A DNA stretch of 64,000 bases from Myxococcus stipitatus (GTDB lineage: Bacteria > Myxococcota > Myxococcia > Myxococcales > Myxococcaceae): positions 1-64,000 of the forward strand of contig NZ_JAKCFI010000007.1 in the NCBI RefSeq assembly GCF_021412625.1, written 5' to 3'. A program made the translations under genes and the position numbers. Shown here piece after piece: positions 34,799 to 42,466 of the stretch. The notes beneath the pieces are model-generated. The model ran no database searches, was not told where the DNA came from, and was given only the letters and a program-made list of their open reading frames with translations. The first letter of the stretch is position 1; each line of letters begins with the position of its first letter.

Positions 34799-36751
34799 AT
34801 GTCCGCGCCGCGCACCGTGCTCCATCGACTGGCCCCGTGGGCCCCTTCCCTGGCCCTGGTGGCCCTCGCCCTCCCGCTGGAGGCCCTCGCCCGGGGCGGC
34901 GGCGGTGAGCACTACTCGAGGCCCCAGTCGGACAGCCGCAACGGCGGCGGAGGCGGCGACGGGCTGCCCATCTGGCTCCTCTTCGAGGTCGTCCGGCTCG
35001 TCTTCCGCTACCCGAAGGTGACGCTCCCGCTCCTCGTCCTGGGCGGCGTCGCCTACTGGCTCTACAAGCGCAACCTGCACCCGGACGCCACCACGCGCCG
35101 GGCCCTCGACCAGTACGAGGCCGAGCAGCGCACCCTGGTGTCCTCGCGGGACGTCTCCGGCTGGGTCAACGCGCTGAAGCTCAAGGACCCGTCGTTCGAG
35201 CTCGAGCCCGTGCTGGACAAGGCGCGCCGCCTCTTCCTCGACCTGCAGCAGGCGTGGTTCCTGCGCGACATGACACCGGTGCGGCCCTTCCTGTCGGACG
35301 CGACGTGGCAGCGCTTCGACGTGCAGCTGAAGCTGCTCGACTCGCAGGGCATCCGCGACGCCATCACCGACATCGAGGTCGGCGACGTGCGGCTCATCGG
35401 CCTGACGCAGAGCGAGTGGTTCGACAGCATCCAGGTCCGCGTCCACGCGCGGATGCGGGACACGGACGTGCCCGCGCGCTTCACGGACGCCCAGGCCACG
35501 GACGCCGCGCGCAAGGCGCCGCTGGAGGCCTTCACGGAGGTCTGGACCTTCGTGCGCAAGCCCGGCGCCCAGACGCGCATCGGCGAGGACCTGTTCCAGG
35601 GCAAGTGCCCCAACTGCGGCGCGCCGTACAAGGGCGGCGCCGCCAACCGCTGCGAGTTCTGCGACGCGGTGGTGAACTCCGGCAACTACGACTGGACCCT
35701 CTCCGAAATCACCCAGGGCGTGGAGCACACGCGCTACCACCGCACGGTGGACGGGCTGATGCAGGCCCGCCAGGCCGACCCGGCGCTCAACCTGGAGGTC
35801 CTCGAGGACCGCGCGTCGCTCCTGTTCTGGAAGTGGATCTCCGCGCAGAGCCAGGGCGACACCCGGGGGCTCGCCAAGGTGGCCACGGCCCAGGCCGTCC
35901 AGGGCCTCGACTCGGAGCTGGAGGGGCTGCGGCGCCAGGGCCGTCGCCGCGTCTTCCTGGAGTGCGCGGTGGGCTCCGCGGACGTGCGCGCCCTGGAGGT
36001 GGACCCGAGCGGCTACGACCGGGCCCACGTGGAGATCCGCTGGAGCGCCCGCATGGGCGTGGGCCCCGTCGGGGAGCGCCCGCCCCAGCTGCCCACCGTG
36101 CCCCAGCGCTTCGTCTTCACCCTGGTGCGCAAGCACGGCGCGACGACGAACACCGCCAACGGCATGTCCACCAACCGCTGCCCCCAGTGCAACGCGCCCC
36201 TCACGAACAGCGCCGCCACCACGTGCGACTTCTGCGGCACGCAGCTGGCCAGCGGCGAGCGCGACTGGGTGCTCGCCTCCGCCCTGCCCTTCGAGGCCTG
36301 GAACGCGAACCAGGGCCGTCCGTACAGCCCAGGCCCGCGCCGCAACACCGTGCGGAGCGCGCCGGTGTCCCAGCCCATTGCTCCCTCCGGCGCGGAGGGC
36401 TCCGACGTGGTGATGGATGTCCAGGAGCGGCAGCGGCTGCTCTACATGATGGCCGCCGTCGCCGCCGCGGACGGCACCGTCACCAGCGCCGAGCGCAAGC
36501 TGCTCAAGCTGTGCTCGGAGCGCTGGGGCGTGGACTGGGCCAACGTGGAGATGGCCCTGAACGCGGGCCCCCAGCTCTTCGACCGGCTCGTCACCCGGGG
36601 CAGCCCGGAGGCGGAGGTCTTCCTGCGCAACATCGTCGAGATGGCGCTCGTCGACGGCCGCATCGACCGCAAGGAGCGGCGCATGCTGGAGTCCGCCGCC
36701 GCCCACCTCGGGCTCCAGGAGCAGCTGGCGTCGATGCTCTCAGGACAGTGA
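34799..36751 (+). CDS. Tim44-like, double zinc-ribbon, TerB-like membrane protein
   Basis: 650 residues from the ATG at 34799. The N-terminus looks like a signal or TM segment (APSLALVALALPLEALARG). A Gly-rich stretch and a second TM (VTLPLLVLGGVAYWLY) follow. Then comes a Tim44-like domain (LFLDLQQAWFLRDMTPVRPF), a zinc ribbon with Cys270, 273, 285 and 288, a second related half (about 320-455) and a second ribbon with Cys461, 464, 476 and 479. The C-terminal 110 residues resemble TerB (LLYMMAAVAAADGTVTSAER and VDGRIDRKERRML). Tim44-like folds occur in membrane-associated translocation proteins; TerB occurs in stress and membrane systems. No defined role; a membrane-surface sensor or adaptor is inferred. 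Confidence 0.85.
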   Translation: MSAPRTVLHRLAPWAPSLALVALALPLEALARGGGGEHYSRPQSDSRNGGGGGDGLPIWLLFEVVRLVFRYPKVTLPLLVLGGVAYWLYKRNLHPDATTRRALDQYEAEQRTLVSSRDVSGWVNALKLKDPSFELEPVLDKARRLFLDLQQAWFLRDMTPVRPFLSDATWQRFDVQLKLLDSQGIRDAITDIEVGDVRLIGLTQSEWFDSIQVRVHARMRDTDVPARFTDAQATDAARKAPLEAFTEVWTFVRKPGAQTRIGEDLFQGKCPNCGAPYKGGAANRCEFCDAVVNSGNYDWTLSEITQGVEHTRYHRTVDGLMQARQADPALNLEVLEDRASLLFWKWISAQSQGDTRGLAKVATAQAVQGLDSELEGLRRQGRRRVFLECAVGSADVRALEVDPSGYDRAHVEIRWSARMGVGPVGERPPQLPTVPQRFVFTLVRKHGATTNTANGMSTNRCPQCNAPLTNSAATTCDFCGTQLASGERDWVLASALPFEAWNANQGRPYSPGPRRNTVRSAPVSQPIAPSGAEGSDVVMDVQERQRLLYMMAAVAAADGTVTSAERKLLKLCSERWGVDWANVEMALNAGPQLFDRLVTRGSPEAEVFLRNIVEMALVDGRIDRKERRMLESAAAHLGLQEQLASMLSGQ

Positions 36752-36803
36752 CTCCCCGTATGATGACGGAGAGTGAAGACCCACATGACCTCAGGGTGGA
36801 CGC

Positions 36804-38315
36804 TCAGGAGGGATTGCGCTCGTCGGGCCGGTAGGTCTGGATGACGCCGTGGACCCGGTCGGTGACGCCCTGAAGCGAGCCCGTGGCGATGCGGGTCGCC
36901 TCCAGTCGCCCCAGCGACTCGCTCATCATCGAGGAGAGGTCGTTGACGGCGGCGAAGAGCTGGGTGACGCCCGCGGCCTGCTGGCCGACGGTGGCGGAGA
37001 TGCGGCGGATGCTGTCGGCGCCCCGGTCCACGATGGACGACAGGCCCCGGAGGTCCTCGCCGGACGCGCGCACCACGTCGAGGTCGTGCGCCATGCGCTC
37101 GGCGCCGCGCTGGGACAGGCCCACGGCGTCCTGGATGGCCCGGCGCGTGTCGTCGAGGATGCCCCGCACCTCGGTCATCGCCTGTTGGGACTGGCGGGCG
37201 AGCCGGCGCATCTCCAGGGCCACCACCGCGAACCCCCGCCCCTGCTCCCCCGAGCGCGCGGCCTCGATGGCGGCGTTGACGGCCACCATGTTGGACTGGT
37301 CCGACAGGTCCTTGATGGTGGAGGCCACGTCGGTCAGCCGGCGGGCGCGCTCGGCGAGCCCCTCCAGGTGCGTGGCGAACTGGGCCACCTGCTCGCGGAT
37401 GCCCTCCAGCCCCGCCATGCTGCGCCCCAGGCTCTCCTGCACGGAGGCGCCCATGTCTCCCGCCCGGGTCGCCGCGGCGAGGATGGCGTCGGCCTGACGC
37501 GCGGCATCCGCGGAGGCGCGCTGGAGCTCCGTCGCGGTCGCCTGCGTCTCCGACAAGGCCTGGGCCTGTCGGGCCAGGGTGGAGCGCTGCTCCTCGGTGG
37601 ACTCGCTCAACGAGCGCATGGCCACCGTCAGGTCCCGCGCGGAGTCCACCAGCGGCTCCACCACGCGCGCGCGGACCTCCCCCTGCGCCAGCTCCAACCG
37701 GGCCTGCCGGAAGGACAGCTCCTTCAAGTCCCGCAGGCCGCCGCGACAGGTGATGACGAGGAAGACGACCTCGAACAGCACCCAGCCGCCGTGCTCCAGC
37801 GCGCGAGGGAGGCTGCCCACGTCCGTGCCGAAGATGGACTGGGGCCAGAAGACGCCCCGCAGCAGGTGGTCCGCCACGACGACGGCCGAGTAGACGCCCA
37901 CCACGCGCACGTCGCGGTAGACGGCCAGGAACGCCATCGACCCGAAGATGTGGAAGTGCGTTTCGATGCGCCCGTCGGTGAGGTGGATGAGCAGCGCCGA
38001 CCAGAGCGCCTGCGCCACCGCGATGACGAAGCGCGTGCTCGCGAGCCCCGAGCGCAGCAGGCCCAGGGCGACGGGGAGGCTCGAGAGGACGAAGCCCAGC
38101 AGCCCCGCGGCCCAGACGTGGGGATGGATGGCGCTCGAGGTGCCCACCCACGTCCGAGGCGAGAGCCACAGCGCCAGCGCGAGCCCCGCGCCCCATTGGA
38201 GCCCCAGGAGGAGCGCGAACATACGGTCCGTGCGACGAGTGAGGGCGAGCTGATGCGCGTCGAAGATGTCCTGCGCACGTCGCGCGAGGGCCGTCGCGTC
38301 GACTGAGATGTGCAT
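36804..38315 (-). CDS. Methyl-accepting chemotaxis protein
   Basis: 503 residues from the ATG at 38315 (HISVDATALARRAQDIFDAH). It has six hydrophobic helices at about 35-195 (for example FALLLGLQWGAGLALALWL and VLFEVVFLVITCRGG) and no large periplasmic loop, so the sensing part is probably membrane-embedded. A coiled signalling domain follows, with the highly conserved hairpin SNMVAVNAAIEAARSGEQGR and GFAVVALEMRRLA at the tip that contacts CheA/CheW. No HAMP domain is obvious and no che genes are nearby. It is likely an orphan receptor feeding one of the cell's chemosensory arrays. Confidence 0.95.
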   Translation of the reverse strand: MHISVDATALARRAQDIFDAHQLALTRRTDRMFALLLGLQWGAGLALALWLSPRTWVGTSSAIHPHVWAAGLLGFVLSSLPVALGLLRSGLASTRFVIAVAQALWSALLIHLTDGRIETHFHIFGSMAFLAVYRDVRVVGVYSAVVVADHLLRGVFWPQSIFGTDVGSLPRALEHGGWVLFEVVFLVITCRGGLRDLKELSFRQARLELAQGEVRARVVEPLVDSARDLTVAMRSLSESTEEQRSTLARQAQALSETQATATELQRASADAARQADAILAAATRAGDMGASVQESLGRSMAGLEGIREQVAQFATHLEGLAERARRLTDVASTIKDLSDQSNMVAVNAAIEAARSGEQGRGFAVVALEMRRLARQSQQAMTEVRGILDDTRRAIQDAVGLSQRGAERMAHDLDVVRASGEDLRGLSSIVDRGADSIRRISATVGQQAAGVTQLFAAVNDLSSMMSESLGRLEATRIATGSLQGVTDRVHGVIQTYRPDERNPS

Positions 38316-38367
38316 GCCGCGAATCCGAGGGCGAAGAGACTGGGTTGAAACGCACCCACCTATACCC

Positions 38368-38379
38368 GGCGGATCCGCC
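38368..38379. promoter_or_regulatory. 12-bp perfect palindrome upstream of the MCP gene
   Basis: GGCGGATCCGCC is self-complementary and lies 53 nt before the MCP start. On the minus strand a TATAGG sequence follows immediately, so the palindrome could be an operator overlapping a promoter. Chance occurrence in GC-rich DNA is possible. Confidence 0.3.
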
Positions 38380-38497
38380 CACGTGAACCACCCTCGAAAA
38401 GTGACAGGCACGCTCGCTCATGTAGGCCTGAAGACAGGCCCATGAAGGCCACACGGGCGGTCAGGGGGCGGGCCGCGGCCTGCCGCGGTGCGGAAGC

Positions 38498-39472
38498 TCA
38501 GGTCCGCGCGCGCCGCGAGGCCTTCTTCTCCCGCTCACCGAGTGCGGCCTGGAGGTACTTGCCCGCCAGCTTCCGGCCGATGAGCTCCTGGGCGATCTCC
38601 CCGGCCTCGACGAGCCGATCCAGGTCGATGCCGGTGTCTATGCCCATCCCCTGGAACATGAAGACGGCATCCTCCGTGGCGAGGTTGCCCGCGGCGCCCG
38701 GCGCGTAGGGACAGCCCCCGAGCCCGCCGATGCTCGCGTCGAACGTCGTCACGCCCGCGGACAAGCCGACGAGCGCGTTGGCGAGCGCGGTGCCGCGCGT
38801 GTCGTGCAGGTGCAGCGCGAGCTTGCCCACGGGGATGTGCGCGAGCAGCGCTTCGAGGATCTCCTCCGTCTGCCGGGGCGTGCCCACACCAATCGTGTCG
38901 CCGAGGCTCAGCTGGTAGATGCCCGCGTCCACCAGCTGCCGGCAGATGTCGACGACGCGCTCCACTGGGACGTGCCCCTCGTAGGGACAGCCCCACACGG
39001 TGGACAGGTAGCCGCGCACGCGCATGCCGGACTGGAGCGCGGCGGCCGTCACCTCGCGCGCGCCGGCGAGCGCCTCCGCGATGCTCTTGTTGATGTTCTT
39101 CCTGGAGTGGGCCTCGGACGCGGAGATGAACACCGCCGCCTCCTCGAGGCCCGCGGCCCGGGCGCGCTCCAGGCCCTTGAGGTTGGGCACCAGCGCGGAG
39201 AACACCACGCCCTCGCGCCGGCCCACCAGCTTGAGCACCTCCTCGGCGTCCGCGAGCTGGGGAATCCAGCGCGGCGACACGAACGACGTCACCTCGATGC
39301 GCTTCTCCCCCGCGGCCACCAGCGCGTCGATGAGCCGCGCCTTGTCGCGGGTGGGCAGCGTCCGCAGCTCGTTCTGGAGGCCATCGCGGGGCCCGACCTC
39401 GTACACGTCGACCCGCTCCGGCAGCCGCCCCAGGAACGAACTCCGCGCTCGTGACTGTGCGTTCTCAGGCAT
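38498..39472 (-). CDS. mvaB: Hydroxymethylglutaryl-CoA lyase
   Basis: Cleaves HMG-CoA to acetoacetate and acetyl-CoA, the last step of leucine catabolism. 324 residues from the ATG at 39472, which overlaps the upstream methyltransferase stop by 8 nt; a start six codons earlier is possible. TIM-barrel signatures: DVYEVGPRDGLQNE at the N-terminus, HLHDTRGTALAN metal ligands, and GLGGCPYAPGAAGN with the active-site cysteine. In Myxococcus this pathway also runs backwards toward isovaleryl-CoA for iso-fatty acids, but the genes used for that are elsewhere. Here it ends a minus-strand run with an aminotransferase and a methyltransferase. Confidence 0.93.
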   Translation of the reverse strand: MPENAQSRARSSFLGRLPERVDVYEVGPRDGLQNELRTLPTRDKARLIDALVAAGEKRIEVTSFVSPRWIPQLADAEEVLKLVGRREGVVFSALVPNLKGLERARAAGLEEAAVFISASEAHSRKNINKSIAEALAGAREVTAAALQSGMRVRGYLSTVWGCPYEGHVPVERVVDICRQLVDAGIYQLSLGDTIGVGTPRQTEEILEALLAHIPVGKLALHLHDTRGTALANALVGLSAGVTTFDASIGGLGGCPYAPGAAGNLATEDAVFMFQGMGIDTGIDLDRLVEAGEIAQELIGRKLAGKYLQAALGEREKKASRRART

Positions 39473-40193
39473 CTGGCAACACCGCTCCAACGATGAGGTC
39501 GGGGGACCCGGAGGTCAGGGGCTCGCCGTCGAGTCCACCGTGGACCCAGCGAGGCTCGAGGCCCACGCCCTCCAACAACCTGGTGAGCTCCGCGAGCGGA
39601 TAGTAACGAATGGCATAGGACGCAGAAAGAACGCGACCGTCCCGCAGGGTGAGCGTCCGTCGCCCCACGTCGCGCCCCGTGCTCGCGTCGAAGCGACTCT
39701 CCTCCACCAACACGCTCCCGTCGGGCAGCGTGCGCTGGAAGGCCGCGCCGGGTGACGACGCGAGGCGCTCGGCGGGCACCGTCTGGAACACCAGCAACCC
39801 TCCCGGGCGCAGCACCCGCGCCACCTCCCGGAGAATCCGCGCGTGCTCCTCGTCGGAGAAGGCGAAGAGCGTCGAGTACCACGCATACGCCCCCGCCAGG
39901 CTCCTCGTCCGGAAGGGCAAGGCCCTCAGGTCGCCACGCACCACGGGGAACCCCTTGCGCCGCATCGCCAACGACAGCGCGTCGCGCTCCAGCCCGATGA
40001 CACGCCCCGCCAGCGGGCCTGACGCGTGGAGTCGCGAGGCGTGGCGGCCGTGTCCGCACCCCAGGTCCACCACCGGCGCGGGGCCCGGCGCGTGGGCGAA
40101 GGCGCGCGCGAGGTACTCCACCTCCCGCGCCGTGACGGACTCGGAGAGGAACGGCAGCGTGCTGCGCAGATACAGCTCTCCGAAGAAGTCCAC
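39465..40193 (-). CDS. Class I SAM-dependent methyltransferase
   Basis: 242 residues from the GTG at 40193, chosen because GAGGAG lies 8 nt upstream; a TTG at 40244 would add 17 Arg/Ala-rich residues. Motif I is PVVDLGCGHGRHASRL, then VIGLERDALSLAMRR with the acidic ribose contact, GDLRALPF and VLRPGGLLVFQTV. These are Methyltransf_11/25-type features. The substrate is unknown. The 8-nt overlap with mvaB implies co-translation. Confidence 0.88.
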   Translation of the reverse strand: MDFFGELYLRSTLPFLSESVTAREVEYLARAFAHAPGPAPVVDLGCGHGRHASRLHASGPLAGRVIGLERDALSLAMRRKGFPVVRGDLRALPFRTRSLAGAYAWYSTLFAFSDEEHARILREVARVLRPGGLLVFQTVPAERLASSPGAAFQRTLPDGSVLVEESRFDASTGRDVGRRTLTLRDGRVLSASYAIRYYPLAELTRLLEGVGLEPRWVHGGLDGEPLTSGSPDLIVGAVLPDA

Positions 40194-40256
40194 GCGCCGC
40201 GCTCCTCTCCCAGGGGATGTAGCAACCGCGTCCCGGGCTCGCAATGCGGGGCCGGC

Positions 40257-41450
40257 TCAGCCCCGCGGCGACAGCCTCGCGCGCAGCCGGCGCACCGCCT
40301 CGTCCAGCACCGCCTCCGTCTTGCAGAAGGCGAAGCGCGCCATCCCCTGCCCCAGGTGCCGGTGCTCGGGCCCGTAGAAGACACTCGGGGGGATGGCGGC
40401 GACGCCGACCTCCGACACCAGGTGGCGGCAGAAGGCCACGTCGTCCGCGAAGCCGAAGCCGCGGATGTCCGCGAGGATGAAGTAGCTGCCATCCGGCGGG
40501 TGGGCGATCAACCCCGCGTCCCGGAGCCCCCCGAGGAGTCGCTCGCGCTTCGCCCGGTAGGCGGCGGCGAGCTCCTCGAAGCAGGCGTCAGGCAGCCGGA
40601 GCGCCGCCGCCATGGCCGCCTGGAGGGGGGACGCGGTGGCGAACGTCACGAACTGGTGCGCGCGCTGGACGGCGTCACGCAGCGGAGGCGGCGCGATGAC
40701 CCAGCCCACCTTCCAACCGGTCAGGCTGAACGTCTTGCCCCCGCTGCTCACCGTCACGGTGCGGTCCGCGAGCGCCGGCAGCGAAGCGGGGCGCACGTGG
40801 CGGGCGGGCGCGAAGGTGATGTGCTCGTAGACCTCGTCGGACAGCACCTTCACGTCATGCTCGGCGCACAACGCGCCGATGCGCTCCAGCTCCTCGCGGG
40901 TGAACACCTTGCCGGTGGGGTTGTGCGGGGTGTTGAGGATGAGCAGCCGCGTGCGGGGTCCGAAGGCCGCGCGCAGCTCGTCCCAGTCGAACCACCACTG
41001 GGCATGGGCCGCGTCCGGCGGGCGCAGCGGCACCCACCTCGCGGTGGCGCCCACGAAGGTGATGTTGGCGTCGTAGGAGTCGTAGAACGGCTCGAACGCC
41101 ACCACCTCGTCGCCCGGGTCCACCAGGGCCAGGAGCACGTCGAGGATGGCCTCGGTGGCCCCGCTCGTCACCGTCACCATGGTGTCCGGGTCCACCGCGT
41201 GGCCATGGAAGCGCGCCGAGTGCTCCGCGATGGCGACGCGCAGGTCCCTGGCGCCGGAGCTGATGGCGTACTGGTTGACGCCGTCGCGGATGGCCCGCGC
41301 CGCGGCCTCCTTCACCACGTCCGGGCCGTCGAAGTCCGGGAACCCCTGCCCCAGGTTCACCGCGCCGTGCTTCGCGGCCAGCGCGCTGAACTCGGAGAAG
41401 ACGGTGGTGCCAAACCGGGAGACGCGTGCTGCGGACACGGGCCGGGACAT
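40257..41450 (-). CDS. PLP aminotransferase, methionine/kynurenine type
   Basis: 397 residues, fold type I, class I/II. NLGQGFPDFDGP at the N-terminus is characteristic of the kynurenine aminotransferase/YbdL methionine aminotransferase branch. PLP-binding motifs: TSGATEAI, LILNTPHNPTGKVF, SDEVYEH, and the Schiff-base lysine in SSGGKTFSLTGWKVGW. The substrate arginine lies in the C-terminal ARFAFCK segment. GGAG precedes the ATG at 8 nt. It lies 44 nt after the PAP2 gene on the same strand and may be read through from the lipid genes. Confidence 0.93.
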   Translation of the reverse strand: MSRPVSAARVSRFGTTVFSEFSALAAKHGAVNLGQGFPDFDGPDVVKEAAARAIRDGVNQYAISSGARDLRVAIAEHSARFHGHAVDPDTMVTVTSGATEAILDVLLALVDPGDEVVAFEPFYDSYDANITFVGATARWVPLRPPDAAHAQWWFDWDELRAAFGPRTRLLILNTPHNPTGKVFTREELERIGALCAEHDVKVLSDEVYEHITFAPARHVRPASLPALADRTVTVSSGGKTFSLTGWKVGWVIAPPPLRDAVQRAHQFVTFATASPLQAAMAAALRLPDACFEELAAAYRAKRERLLGGLRDAGLIAHPPDGSYFILADIRGFGFADDVAFCRHLVSEVGVAAIPPSVFYGPEHRHLGQGMARFAFCKTEAVLDEAVRRLRARLSPRG

Positions 41451-41494
41451 GCGGGACGCTCCTCGAGGGGCCAGCCGGCGGGCCAGCCCTGGAC

Positions 41495-42466
41495 TCAGGG
41501 GCGCACGATAGCGTCCACCGGCACGGAGCGCGCGGCCCGCTCGATTTCACGCTGGCGCGTCGCGCGGCTCAGCGCGGCGGACATCCCCACCACCACCATG
41601 ACCAGCGGCACCGCGCACAGCAGGTCCGTGGCGTAGTGGAAGCGCCCCGCGAGCGTGGCGACGATGAGGCCGATGCCCGGCAGCAGCATCACCCGGAACA
41701 GCGCGCGGTGGAACCGCCACGAATAGAAGAGGACCACCAGCGTGGTGCCCGTGTGGCCCGACGGGAAGCAGTCCCGCGCGAACACGGGCTGGCGCATCAT
41801 CGAATCGAGCAGCGGCGTCAACGTGCCCTGAAGCGGCCCGCTGAACGAGTCGACGAGGAAGTAGCGGGGCCCCACGGCCGGCACCAACGAATAGGCCGAG
41901 TAGTTGAGGATGAAGAGCAGCCCCAGCCCCAGCAGGTACTCGTCGAACTCGGCGGACGCCCCACGGGCGCGCCAGTACAACCCGACGCCCAGCACCAGCG
42001 GCCAGACGAAGTGGCCGTAGTAGCAGATGAGCAGCACGTCGTTGAGCCAGCCCGGCACGAGCTGCGCCAGCACCACCGACGCCTGGAAGCCGAAGATGTG
42101 CTGGTCCGCCGCGACCAGCTGCGCGTCCCGCAGGAACGGGTTCAGCGTGTCCACCACGGGCGTGAGCCAGCCGTGCGTCAGCACCGCCACCGGGAGCAGC
42201 CAGAAGTCCGCCGCCACCGTCAACCACCGCTGCCGGGGGAACGTGGCCTCCAACGTCCGCAGCACCAGCGGCCCCGCCGCCATCGACGCGAACAGCCAGG
42301 TGTTGGCCAGGGCACCGGGCGCCCAGCGCCCCGGCCCCAGCAGGACCAGGGCGGCGAGCGAGCATGCGACCACGATGATGAGGTCCACCGGACCCAACCT
42401 GACCTGGACCTGACGCCCATCCGCGGGCGACGCACTCCGTGCGCTCTGGAAAGACGCGAAACTCAC
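41495..42466 (-). CDS. PAP2/Aur1-type membrane phosphotransferase
   Basis: 323 residues from a GTG at 42466 that overlaps the RND transporter stop by 4 nt (GTGA). It has about six to seven membrane helices. The PAP2 catalytic motifs are FPSGHTGTTL (C2) and AGRFHYATDLL (C3, His and Asp). The topology, with a long N-terminal helical part and the triad in the C-terminal third, resembles the Aur1/Ipt1 inositolphosphotransferase group of PAP2 proteins. That group includes fungal inositol phosphorylceramide synthase, and the gene sits opposite a ceramide operon. Transfer of a phosphate-linked headgroup to ceramide is therefore the leading inference. Simple lipid phosphate phosphatase activity is the alternative. 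Confidence 0.85.
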   Translation of the reverse strand: MSFASFQSARSASPADGRQVQVRLGPVDLIIVVACSLAALVLLGPGRWAPGALANTWLFASMAAGPLVLRTLEATFPRQRWLTVAADFWLLPVAVLTHGWLTPVVDTLNPFLRDAQLVAADQHIFGFQASVVLAQLVPGWLNDVLLICYYGHFVWPLVLGVGLYWRARGASAEFDEYLLGLGLLFILNYSAYSLVPAVGPRYFLVDSFSGPLQGTLTPLLDSMMRQPVFARDCFPSGHTGTTLVVLFYSWRFHRALFRVMLLPGIGLIVATLAGRFHYATDLLCAVPLVMVVVGMSAALSRATRQREIERAARSVPVDAIVRP

